7,959 nt of DNA from VGLO01 sp964599285 (GTDB lineage Bacteria; Patescibacteriota; Minisyncoccia; Minisyncoccales; Staskawiczbacteraceae), in NCBI GenBank assembly GCA_964599285.1, contig CAZREI010000021.1, positions 1 to 7,959 on the forward strand. The letters are read 5' to 3'. The notes under the pieces were generated by a model. That model did not search any database. It was not told the DNA's origin and saw only the letters and a program-made list of their open reading frames with translations. Position 1 is the first letter of the stretch. Each line of letters opens with the position of its first letter. Positions 1 through 5,401 of this stretch are shown here, piece after piece. The position numbers and the translations under genes are program-made.

Positions 1-38
1 GTAGATTAGCATAAGATTTGTAGATTTGCATTACCATT

Positions 39-1643
39 ATGGAACTATCCGAACCAACAAAAGTTTTAATTTCAAAATACAGCCGCTGGCAGGCTTCCCA
101 AAAACCCAAGGAAGGCGTGGCCACCATCCACGTTGACGAAGTGGCTTCCAAAGTTGCCGCTTTTTACGAACACATCCGCACCATCGTTGACTGGAAAGAA
201 GAACACCTGATGCGCCGGGCGGCTATCATCCGGAAGTTAAAACGGCGGTTTTTGGATTTGGAATTAAATAATTTTTCAGCCAACGAAATTGCGGAAAGTC
301 TGGTTATGGAACTGATAAGAGGCGGCTACTTTCAAAACGATCAAATAGAAGAATCAAAAATCGCGGCAGTTCAAAACATCATCAACAAATATATTTTCAT
401 CTTAAAACAAAGCCCCGAAAACCAAAATGGAAAAGGAAGCCTGCAATTTTATAATCGGCTGCTGGAAGTCGCAAGCTGCGAAATAGAAGAAACCCTGGCT
501 CCGTCTATCAAAGAAATGGCGTTGATAGAATACATGTTTTTGCAAATGAAAGAGCGCATTAAAGTAAGTGAAGCCGTTTACCAAAAAGGGTTGCTAAAAA
601 AAGAAGATACCGATATTCAAATTTACATTGCCGTCCAGCAGGCGTTATTTAAACTGGATAATCCCATTATCAGTTACAATCTTATCAAATATAAATACCC
701 TGCTTGGGACAATCCTAGCCAAGAAGAGTTACTCAAATTCGCCCAAAATATACATACTATCTGGCAGCAAATTGAAATGGACCTAGCCAACCCGCTGGCC
801 AAAAAGTTTTACGCCATTTGCGAAAAATACGACACGGCTTACTTGCTCATTGGCGACATTATTGGCCAATTGCCCGCCAGCGCCACCGAGGACCCGGCAA
901 CGCTGGAAGGCTACATAAAAACCGCTTATGCCAAACGACTGCAAGATTTAAAAGCCAAAATCACTCGGGCGGCGGTGTATTCCACGGCGTCTATTTTCAT
1001 TACCAAAATTTTGTCGTTGGTCATTTTGGAAATCATCTTGGCAAAAGTGTTCGCGGAAAATTTCAACGCGGGAATTTTGGTGGTGGACGTGCTCATTCCC
1101 ACGGTACTGATGGCGTTTTTGGTGATGGGCGTTAAGGCGCCCTCCAAGAAAAATGTGAACATGGTAGTTGTGGAAATCATGAAAATTTTCTACCAAAAAG
1201 AAAAAGCCGACACTTATGAAATAAAAATTTCCCGAAAACGCGGCGTTGTCACACGACTGATTTTGTCACTGACCTATTTAATGGGCGCGTGTATTTCTTT
1301 TGGAGCCATCTGGTGGGTACTGCATTATTTTGGTTTTCCGCTCACGTCTATTATTATCAACATCATCTTCATCGCCCTGATTTTATTTGCCGGAACCGCT
1401 ATTCAGAAAAAATCGCAGGAACTAACCATTGAAGAAAGTGACGGCGGGTTTTTCATGTTTGTTTCCGATGTATTATTTTTGCCCATTGCCGGCCTGGGCC
1501 GATACTTGTCCAACACCTGGAAACAGTACAACGCCATCACCGCCTTTTTCAATGCCCTCATTGATATGCCATTTGCGGTGTTTGTAGAATTTTTGGAACG
1601 CTGGCGCGGGTTTATTAAGGAGAAGAAAGAAGAACTAAGATAA
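39..1643 (+). CDS. Conserved-looking multi-spanning membrane protein, function unknown (534 aa)
   Basis: I do not recognise a named family. Residues 1 to about 310 are charged, helix-rich and probably cytoplasmic. The C-terminal part carries hydrophobic segments at about 313-339, 344-365, 403-431 and 434-455. Two weaker ones lie near 471-490 and 500-519, and the protein ends in a basic/acidic tail (KEKKEELR). The stretch between the second and third segments (366-402) is rich in Lys and Arg, consistent with a cytoplasmic loop. There is no signal peptide or catalytic motif that I can name. The ATG at 39 follows only 38 bases with no Shine-Dalgarno site, so promoter and start cannot be fully judged. 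The TAA stop coincides with the first bases of the inverted repeat at 1641. The even codon use and long open frame make it a real gene; similar N-termini occur, as far as I recall, among CPR hypothetical proteins. Confidence 0.85.
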   Translation: MELSEPTKVLISKYSRWQASQKPKEGVATIHVDEVASKVAAFYEHIRTIVDWKEEHLMRRAAIIRKLKRRFLDLELNNFSANEIAESLVMELIRGGYFQNDQIEESKIAAVQNIINKYIFILKQSPENQNGKGSLQFYNRLLEVASCEIEETLAPSIKEMALIEYMFLQMKERIKVSEAVYQKGLLKKEDTDIQIYIAVQQALFKLDNPIISYNLIKYKYPAWDNPSQEELLKFAQNIHTIWQQIEMDLANPLAKKFYAICEKYDTAYLLIGDIIGQLPASATEDPATLEGYIKTAYAKRLQDLKAKITRAAVYSTASIFITKILSLVILEIILAKVFAENFNAGILVVDVLIPTVLMAFLVMGVKAPSKKNVNMVVVEIMKIFYQKEKADTYEIKISRKRGVVTRLILSLTYLMGACISFGAIWWVLHYFGFPLTSIIINIIFIALILFAGTAIQKKSQELTIEESDGGFFMFVSDVLFLPIAGLGRYLSNTWKQYNAITAFFNALIDMPFAVFVEFLERWRGFIKEKKEELR

Positions 1644-1726
1644 AATTATTCTAATTATTCTAATTGACCTAATTGGCTCTAAGTAAATCCTAAAAAATGA
1701 ATGCCTAATATTGCTAACGAAGAGAG

Positions 1727-1755
1727 GCATATTGAAAATAAAATTTTCAATATGC
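1727..1755. repeat. 13-bp perfect hairpin inside the repeat-like spacer
   Basis: GCATATTGAAAAT at 1727-1739 is repeated in inverse at 1743-1755 with a 3-nt AAA loop. No T-tract follows on either strand, so it is not an obvious terminator. A smaller hairpin (ATATGC/GCATAT, 1773-1787) follows. Confidence 0.7.
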
Positions 1756-1826
1756 TGACCGAGTGACGCAATATATGCTTTGCATATTTCTAAAACGTTT
1801 TGGGATTTGAGTATTTTGACATTCGA

Positions 1827-1854
1827 CCGACAGTCGCGCACTCGCGACTGTCGG
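1827..1854. repeat. 12-bp GC-rich perfect hairpin inside the repeat-like spacer
   Basis: CCGACAGTCGCG at 1827-1838 pairs perfectly with 1843-1854 around a CACT loop. It stands out as GC-rich in an AT-rich spacer. Without a following T-run it is a poor intrinsic terminator. Confidence 0.7.
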
Positions 1855-1897
1855 ATTATTTAGAATAATTAGATTAATTAGAACAATTAGAATAATT

Positions 1898-1923
1898 TTA
1901 ATTTGTTATGCATAACAAATTAA
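1898..1923. repeat. 26-bp perfect palindrome centred on the miaA start codon
   Basis: The half-site TTAATTTGTTATG (1898-1910) is followed directly by its exact reverse complement (1911-1923). The dyad axis falls right after the ATG of miaA. In RNA it could fold into a 10-11 bp AU-rich stem that hides the start codon. In DNA it could be an operator. No Shine-Dalgarno site precedes miaA, so this symmetry is the only notable signal at the start. Confidence 0.75.
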
Positions 1924-2807
1924 TCGTAATATTGGGGCCGACGGCTTCGGGAAAAACTGATCTGTCAATTAAGTTGGCAAAAAAGTTTGGCGGCCAGATT
2001 GTTTCCGCCGATTCGCGCCAGGTTTATAAAGGATTGGATATTGGGTCAGGGAAAATAACCAAACGCCAAATGCGAGGCATCCCCCACTATCTTTTGGACG
2101 TTGCTAGCCCCAAGAGAAAATTCACCGTTGCCCAGTACCAAAAGCTGGCGATGGCGGCAATAAAAAAAATCCAGCGCCAAGGCGATATTCCTTTTTTAGT
2201 TGGCGGCACCGGGTTTTATATCCAATCCATTGTTGATGGAATTATAATTCCAGATGTTCCACCGAATTGGAAACTGCGCAAATCACTAGAAAAAAAATCC
2301 ACCGAAGAACTTTTTTTAATGCTCAAAAAACTGAACCCGGCGCGAGCCAAAACCATTGACCCAAAAAATCCCCACCGATTAATCAGAGCTATTGAAATCG
2401 CATTAGAGACTAAGCCAAACTATTCGCTTATTCGTACGAATAAGCGAATAGTTTTGCCGAAATTAGAAATCCTGCAAATCGGTATTAAAAAATCCCCAGA
2501 GGAACTAAAAAAAGCAATCCGTAAGAGATTGCTAAAAAGAATTAAAGGAATCATTGCCGAAGTTAAAAATTTGCACCGCAGTGGACTTTCATTCAAACGC
2601 CTGGAAGAACTCGGCCTTGAATACCGCTTTGTCGCACAATACCTTCAGAATAAAATTACCTATCAACAAATGTTGGATAAAATCCAAATAGAATCAGAAC
2701 ACTTTGCCAAACGCCAGATGACCTGGTTTAAAAGAGACAAAAGAATCCACTGGGTTAAAAATTACAAAAAAGCTAAAAGTATTATTGACAAGTTTGCCCG
2801 TAAATAA
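1908..2807 (+). CDS. miaA: tRNA dimethylallyltransferase MiaA (299 aa)
   Basis: MiaA transfers the dimethylallyl group of DMAPP to N6 of A37 in tRNAs reading UNN codons, a cytoplasmic step needed for decoding accuracy. The family signature is clear. There is a P-loop GPTASGKT at residues 10-17, SADSRQVYKG at 33-42 with the catalytic Asp35 and tRNA-contacting residues, GIPHYLLD at 57-64, GGTGFY at 99-104, the HRLIRAIEI helix before residue 170, and a C-terminal KRQMTWFKRD motif. Its length is normal for the family. The ATG at 1908 puts the P-loop at its usual distance from the N-terminus; no Shine-Dalgarno site is visible and the start lies in a 26-bp palindrome. Residues 170-183 are encoded by a 38-bp perfect palindrome lying in the variable linker before LEILQIGI. 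The 3' end also carries a promoter for the next gene. A partner for the following methylthiolation step (miaB) is not in the window. Confidence 0.97.
   Translation: MHNKLIVILGPTASGKTDLSIKLAKKFGGQIVSADSRQVYKGLDIGSGKITKRQMRGIPHYLLDVASPKRKFTVAQYQKLAMAAIKKIQRQGDIPFLVGGTGFYIQSIVDGIIIPDVPPNWKLRKSLEKKSTEELFLMLKKLNPARAKTIDPKNPHRLIRAIEIALETKPNYSLIRTNKRIVLPKLEILQIGIKKSPEELKKAIRKRLLKRIKGIIAEVKNLHRSGLSFKRLEELGLEYRFVAQYLQNKITYQQMLDKIQIESEHFAKRQMTWFKRDKRIHWVKNYKKAKSIIDKFARK
2417..2454. repeat. 38-bp perfect palindrome inside miaA
   Basis: The 19-bp half from 2417 to 2435 is followed at once by its exact reverse complement, 2436-2454. It is built from the unit TATTCG repeated twice in each arm, with CGTACG at the centre. 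It is read in frame and encodes residues 170-183 of MiaA, a stretch rich in Asn, Arg, Lys and Ile. It lies in a linker that varies among family members. A perfect 38-bp palindrome is very unlikely by chance. Confidence 0.9.
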
Positions 2808-2813
2808 TACGAT
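2785..2813 (+). promoter_or_regulatory. Predicted sigma70-type promoter for the 74-aa gene
   Basis: A perfect -35 box TTGACA (2785-2790) is followed after exactly 17 bp by TACGAT (2808-2813), a 4 of 6 match to the -10 consensus. The -35 lies within the last miaA codons and the -10 just after the stop. Transcription would start near 2820, giving a leader of about 60 nt. Confidence 0.6.
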
Positions 2814-2822
2814 TAAAGTAGT

Positions 2823-2843
2823 AAGATGAAATTGCTTCATCTT
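2823..2843 (+). promoter_or_regulatory. Stem-loop at the 5' end of the predicted 74-aa gene leader
   Basis: AAGATGAA and TTCATCTT form an 8-bp stem around ATTGC, ending in four T. If the promoter at 2785 is used, this hairpin sits at the very 5' end of the mRNA and may protect it. It could also act as a weak terminator for miaA. It is AT-rich, so terminator strength would be low. Confidence 0.45.
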
Positions 2844-2867
2844 TTGACAACCTAGGATCGCCCAAAA

Positions 2868-2874
2868 AAAGAGG
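2868..2874 (+). promoter_or_regulatory. Ribosome binding site AAAGAGG
   Basis: AAAGAGG lies 6 nt before the ATG at 2881 and fixes that start. It is notable because miaA, gatB and most genes of the dTTP cluster show no such site. Confidence 0.65.
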
Positions 2875-2880
2875 CACATC

Positions 2881-3105
2881 ATGTTGAGAATTGCTAAAAG
2901 TTCCTTTTGGACAGTGCTTGGCTATGTTGACCAACACGTGCAAGTTGCCTTTATTTCGATGATTGTTGGCATGGTCACGGGTATGATTATTTCTCGATTT
3001 ACAACTGGGGAACTTCCACACGATGGACTCGTCATGACGATTGGCATCACCTCCTTCATTTCAGATATGATTGCACCAGCGCTGCAAAAGCACTACAATC
3101 AATAA
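2881..3105 (+). CDS. Small hydrophobic membrane protein, function unknown (74 aa)
   Basis: I do not recognise this protein. Two hydrophobic stretches at about residues 20-37 and 50-68 suggest one or two membrane spans joined by a short polar turn (TTGELPHDG). The first contains a GxxxG pattern (Gly30, Gly34), typical of helix packing. The first 19 residues are amphipathic with Arg3 and Lys6, and the tail QKHYNQ is polar. The gene is a complete transcription unit: a promoter at 2785-2813, a good ribosome binding site 6 nt from the ATG, and a strong terminator 20 nt after the stop. This packaging, stronger than that of its neighbours, argues that a short frame here is a real expressed gene. The role cannot be inferred from position; gatB faces it from the other strand. 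Confidence 0.7.
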   Translation: MLRIAKSSFWTVLGYVDQHVQVAFISMIVGMVTGMIISRFTTGELPHDGLVMTIGITSFISDMIAPALQKHYNQ

Positions 3106-3125
3106 AGATTTGACTGGCCCCAAAA

Positions 3126-3160
3126 AACCTCGTGGCATCATAGCACGAGGTTATTTTTTT
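3126..3160 (+). terminator. Two-way intrinsic terminator between the 74-aa gene and gatB
   Basis: AACCTCGTG (3126-3134) pairs with CACGAGGTT (3144-3152) around a 9-nt loop. On the + strand it is followed by A and seven T. On the - strand six T follow. It therefore ends both the 74-aa transcript and the converging gatB transcript, whose stop codon is at 3178. Confidence 0.9.
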
Positions 3161-3177
3161 ACTGAATAGTTGAATAA

Positions 3178-4686
3178 TTACAACAGTTTTTTTAGTATTT
3201 CCTGCACGCTAGCCGGGTTTGCGGTGCCTCTTGTTGCTCCCATCACCTGCCCGGACAAAAACTGGATGGCGTTAGTGTTGCCGGATTTGTAATCGGCCAC
3301 AGCTTTTGGGTTTTTTGCGATTACCTCTTGAATTATTTTTTCCAATCCGCCGTCATCTTTCATTTGCCGCCAATTGTTTTCATCCACGATGGTTGACGGG
3401 TCAACTCCGGTATTAAACATTTCCAGTAAAACCATCTTTGCCGTTTTGCTATTGATTTCCTGCTGGTAAATCATTTTGATAAATTCGGCAAAATTTTCCG
3501 GCGTGATTTTGAATTCTTTTTCTATAAAATTTTTGGTGCCCAAAAGCCCCTGGATATCGGAAATCAAATAATTGGCGGCCAGCTTGAAAAATCCCTTGCT
3601 GTCTTTTATCTTTTCGGTGGCCAGCCATTCGCTCAATTCGCTGGCTACTTTTTCAAAATATTCCCCAAAATCTTTGTTGGTAACGAACACTTCTATTTGG
3701 CTTTGGTCTAGCCCGTACTCACCGGCAAAACGCGCGCTTTTTTGGGCAGGCAATTCGGGCAATTGAGCCCTGATAGTTTCAATATATGCTTCATCAAAAT
3801 AAAGCGGCGGCAAATCGGGTTCCGGAAAATACCGGTAATCGTGCGAATCTTCTTTTTCCCGTTGTGAAAACGTAATTTCTTTTTTGTCGTTCCAGCCACG
3901 GGTTTCCTGCACTACTTTCTGGCCTGATTCCAACACTTCTATTTGGCGCGCGATTTCAAAATCAATGGCTTTTTGCACCACCTTAAAACTGTTTAAGTTT
4001 TTAATTTCCACTTTGGTGCCAAGGTTTTTTGATTTAGAAACACTGATGTTGACTTCCACTCGCATCAAGCCCTTTTCCATATCTGCGTCCGACACTCCAA
4101 GGTAACGTAAAATCAACTGCAATTCTTCCCCAAACTTTTTTGCTTCAATGCCCGAAGTAATATCCGGTTCGGTAACCAGTTCCATCAACGGCACACCCGC
4201 GCGATTTAAATTCACCAAAGAATAGTCCGCGCCATCGGGATTTACCCTATTAAATTGTTTCGCATCCTGCGAAACACCGCCTTCGGCGGATTTAACAGGG
4301 TGAACTAAACTACCAGTATCTTCTTCTAAATGAATTCTGGTAATGCCAATTTTACGGCCGTCAATTTCCAAAAATCCACCAGCACAAAGCGGCTGATCGT
4401 ATTGCGAAATCTGGTAACCCTTTGGCAAATCTGGATAAAAATAATTTTTGCGGTCAAATTTGGATTCGGTGGCAATGGTGCAATGCAAAGCCAAGCCGGT
4501 TTTGATGACTTTTTTGATAGCCTCTTCATTGGCAACCGGCAAAGTCCCTGGTTGGGCAGTGCACATCGGACAAATATTTACGTTAGGCCGCTTTTCATCC
4601 GGATCATTCTTGCAAGAGCAAAACATTTTGGATAAAGTGTTAAGCTCCGCATGAATCTCCAGCCCAATGGTTGGTTTGTAGGTCAT
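3178..4686 (-). CDS. gatB: Asp-tRNA(Asn)/Glu-tRNA(Gln) amidotransferase subunit B (502 aa)
   Basis: GatB is the kinase/tRNA-binding subunit of GatCAB, which converts misacylated Glu-tRNA(Gln) or Asp-tRNA(Asn) to the amide form. The sequence shows GLEIHAEL at residues 8-15, zinc ligands Cys23, Cys25, Cys39 and Cys42, YFYPDLPKGYQISQYDQP, HLEEDTGS, NRAGVPLMELVTEPD and MRVEVNISV, then DYRYFPEPDLPPL. A C-terminal tail domain ends in LSGQVMGATRGTANP. Compared with the usual family, about 20 residues are inserted between HLEEDTGS and the YSLVNLNRAG motif (around 129-148), encoded by a palindromic element. The start at 4686 matches the usual N-terminus. No Shine-Dalgarno site is present, and a TATAAT box 7 nt upstream suggests a leaderless mRNA. 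gatA and gatC are not next to it, as is common when the subunits are scattered. Confidence 0.97.
   Translation of the reverse strand: MTYKPTIGLEIHAELNTLSKMFCSCKNDPDEKRPNVNICPMCTAQPGTLPVANEEAIKKVIKTGLALHCTIATESKFDRKNYFYPDLPKGYQISQYDQPLCAGGFLEIDGRKIGITRIHLEEDTGSLVHPVKSAEGGVSQDAKQFNRVNPDGADYSLVNLNRAGVPLMELVTEPDITSGIEAKKFGEELQLILRYLGVSDADMEKGLMRVEVNISVSKSKNLGTKVEIKNLNSFKVVQKAIDFEIARQIEVLESGQKVVQETRGWNDKKEITFSQREKEDSHDYRYFPEPDLPPLYFDEAYIETIRAQLPELPAQKSARFAGEYGLDQSQIEVFVTNKDFGEYFEKVASELSEWLATEKIKDSKGFFKLAANYLISDIQGLLGTKNFIEKEFKITPENFAEFIKMIYQQEINSKTAKMVLLEMFNTGVDPSTIVDENNWRQMKDDGGLEKIIQEVIAKNPKAVADYKSGNTNAIQFLSGQVMGATRGTANPASVQEILKKLL
4244..4301. repeat. 58-bp three-way-junction palindromic element inside gatB
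   Basis: The outer arms 4244-4255 and 4290-4301 are complementary over 12 bp. There is one non-Watson-Crick position, which is a G-U pair in the gatB mRNA sense. Between them sit two perfect hairpins: GTTTCGCA/TGCGAAAC (4257-4275, 3-nt loop) and CCGCC/GGCGG (4277-4289, 3-nt loop). Single unpaired bases separate them, giving a neat cloverleaf-like junction. It is in frame and encodes GatB residues 129-148, where canonical GatB proteins have only a short loop. It looks like an in-frame palindromic insertion comparable in concept to Rickettsia palindromic elements. Confidence 0.75.
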
Positions 4687-4692
4687 TCAAAA

Positions 4693-4701
4693 ATTATATC
4701 A
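4693..4701 (-). promoter_or_regulatory. Extended -10 promoter of gatB, likely leaderless
   Basis: On the - strand TGATATAAT matches the extended -10 form TGnTATAAT exactly. It ends 6 nt before the gatB ATG, so transcription should begin at or next to the start codon. No clear -35 box is visible; the upstream bases are the T-tract of the preceding terminator. Confidence 0.55.
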
Positions 4702-4709
4702 AAAAGCAC

Positions 4710-4736
4710 AAAAAAAACCAGCGCTGTAGCACTGGT
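4710..4736 (-). terminator. Intrinsic terminator of the 130-aa gene
   Basis: On the - strand ACCAGTGC pairs with GCGCTGGT around a 4-nt loop and eight T follow, counting the one that closes the stem. One pair is G-U on this strand but C-A on the other, which supports - strand use. It lies just after the stop at 4744. Confidence 0.85.
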
Positions 4737-4743
4737 GTGATAC

Positions 4744-5136
4744 CTAAAAGAGATATCCTTTTGGAGGGACGTAATCTCCAACCACATATTCCTCGGCATA
4801 AAACCAAGGCGTATGCTCGTGGCAAATCACGTTGTCTAAAAACCCGGGCATTTGCGCGAATCTCTTGAAGGTGTCAGTTCGGCCAGCAAATTTTGCGTAG
4901 GCAATCATTGCGTGCTCGAGCGTATCCCATTCTGCAAAGAAAGATTCGCAAGAATCGCTGTGACTGAAATGCTCGTGAATAACGATTGAACATTTGCCAC
5001 GCGGCGGATTTTTAATTTCCAGCAGTTCAATGTATCCACCGCATCCCGGATGGCCACCTCCCATGTACTTGTGCTGGATAATTTCATATCTACTTTCCCG
5101 CGCGTAACCACCTTTGGCAACCAGCGAAATGCTCAT
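4744..5136 (-). CDS. His/Cys-rich soluble protein, function unknown (130 aa)
   Basis: I do not recognise the family. The protein has no signal peptide or membrane span and is rich in His, Cys and aromatic residues. A Gly-rich motif GGGHPGCGGYIELLEIKNPP spans residues 26-45, followed by IVIHEHFSHSDSC (51-63), a helical part EWDTLEHAMIAYAKFAG (69-85), and VICHEHTPWFY (103-113). Cys32, Cys49, Cys63 and Cys105 with His29, His54, His56, His59, His106 and His108 could bind a metal, but this is inference and no known zinc pattern is met. The gene stands alone, with a promoter at 5184-5212, an AGGGG ribosome site 5 nt before the ATG, and a terminator right after the stop. That compact design supports a real expressed gene. 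An overlapping frame at 4905-5120 on the same strand was judged a shadow. Confidence 0.75.
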   Translation of the reverse strand: MSISLVAKGGYARESRYEIIQHKYMGGGHPGCGGYIELLEIKNPPRGKCSIVIHEHFSHSDSCESFFAEWDTLEHAMIAYAKFAGRTDTFKRFAQMPGFLDNVICHEHTPWFYAEEYVVGDYVPPKGYLF

Positions 5137-5141
5137 GGTAA

Positions 5142-5146
5142 CCCCT
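5142..5146 (-). promoter_or_regulatory. Ribosome binding site AGGGG
   Basis: On the - strand AGGGG lies 5 nt before the ATG at 5136. It can pair with the 16S tail with one G-U pair. It supports the chosen start of the 130-aa protein. Confidence 0.5.
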
Positions 5147-5183
5147 GCCCTTCGTTAAAGGTCAGAAAAAAAGAACCGATTTA

Positions 5184-5212
5184 AAGATAACAAAACTCTC
5201 CGTTTTTTTCAA
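5184..5212 (-). promoter_or_regulatory. Predicted sigma70-type promoter of the 130-aa gene
   Basis: On the - strand TTGAAA (5212-5207) and TATCTT (5189-5184) are separated by exactly 17 bp. They match the consensus at 5 of 6 and 4 of 6 positions. Transcription would start near 5177, about 40 nt before the ATG. The -35 box lies within a TTTTCAATATTGAAAA palindrome (5205-5220 region). Confidence 0.5.
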
Positions 5213-5222
5213 TATTGAAAAT

Positions 5223-5256
5223 GGGAGAAGACGGTTTTTTGAAACCATCTTCTCCC
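5223..5256 (-). terminator. Long hairpin with terminator-like tail
   Basis: GGGAGAAGA/TCTTCTCCC plus five inner pairs form a 14-15 bp stem with a 4-nt loop. The single mismatch is C-A on the + strand but G-U on the - strand. On the - strand ATTTTC follows the stem, so it could stop transcripts from 5400 side before the 130-aa promoter. As a + strand element it would be the 5' hairpin of the candidate RNA. Confidence 0.45.
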
Positions 5257-5401
5257 TTGAGCGAAGCCAATGTTAGCAAGGTAGATATGATCACCTCCTT
5301 AAGGCATCGAAAACCTTGCAGGTTTACCATTGGCTCCCTACGACGCTTGAAAAGATCGCATAGGACAATTCCATAGAATTGTCCTATGCGATCTTTTTTT
5401 T
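5257..5401 (+). ncRNA. Candidate structured small RNA carrying a copy of the 16S rRNA 3' tail
   Basis: Nested stems can form on the + strand. The outer one, TTGAGCG (5257-5263) with CGCTTGA (5344-5350), includes two G-U pairs that would be A-C mismatches on the other strand. Next are AGCCAATG (5265-5272) with CATTGGCT (5328-5335), and GCAAGGT (5276-5282) with ACCTTGC (5313-5319). The 30-nt apical loop holds GATCACCTCCTT (5289-5300), identical to the conserved 3' end of bacterial 16S rRNA. A strong terminator with eight T on the + strand ends the region, yet no + strand protein gene lies before it. This suggests a small RNA, possibly one that pairs with Shine-Dalgarno sites. No promoter was found, and the upstream hairpin favours the - strand, so the call is tentative. 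The rest of 5137-5256 holds the 130-aa promoter and leader. Confidence 0.35.
5350..5401. terminator. Strong two-way terminator with a 22-bp perfect stem
   Basis: Bases 5350-5371 pair perfectly with 5376-5397 around a CATA loop. On the + strand eight T follow (5394-5401). On the - strand the stem ends in TTTTC. It ends the dut-tmk-thyA-folA transcript directly at the folA stop codon. Its stronger T-tract points to + strand use as well. Confidence 0.9.

Larger units (their letters stand above)
1641..1900. repeat. MITE-like intergenic element with imperfect terminal inverted repeats
   Basis: The spacer between the 534-aa gene and miaA is bounded by inverted repeats. The outer 16 bp (TAAAATTATTCTAATT at 1641-1656) is matched exactly by its reverse complement at 1885-1900. 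The match continues with a few mismatches to about 35 bp. Each arm is built from a roughly 9-bp unit of the type TTCTAATTA. The interior holds further hairpins (1727-1755, 1773-1787, 1827-1854). No transposase frame is present. The ends read TA...TA, which would fit insertion at TA, but this is speculation. The left end forms the stop codon of the upstream gene, and the right end stops 7 bp before the miaA ATG. It could instead be a locally evolved spacer with tandem repeats. Confidence 0.5.

Noticed and set aside
818..1135. 105-residue + strand frame inside the 534-aa gene
   Set aside because: It is a frame-shifted shadow, rich in His, Arg and Gly, as expected from out-of-frame reading.
1701..1766. 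21-codon + strand frame starting MPNIANEERHIEN in the spacer, with an open reading stretch after two stops
   Set aside because: Too short, its centre is a perfect hairpin, and the continuation is broken by stops. It could be a decayed gene, but nothing supports it.
1635..1841. 68-residue frame on the - strand across the spacer
   Set aside because: It lies over inverted repeats and hairpins, and starts in one of them. No ribosome site or recognisable protein pattern.
1827..1854. GC-rich hairpin as a terminator for the 534-aa gene
   Set aside because: No T-run follows on either strand and it lies about 180 bp after the stop.
2844..2849. Second TTGACA near the 74-aa gene
   Set aside because: At the correct distance downstream there is only an A-rich ribosome site, not a -10 box.
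4330..4635. 101-residue + strand frame opposite gatB
   Set aside because: GatB is certain on the other strand, and this frame has no signals or known pattern.
5181..5279. 32-codon - strand frame from TTG behind the full-length Shine-Dalgarno sequence AAGGAGGTGATC
   Set aside because: The TTG is about 14 nt from GGAGG, which is too far, and the frame runs through the long hairpin at 5223-5256. Kept only as an alternative reading of the structured region.
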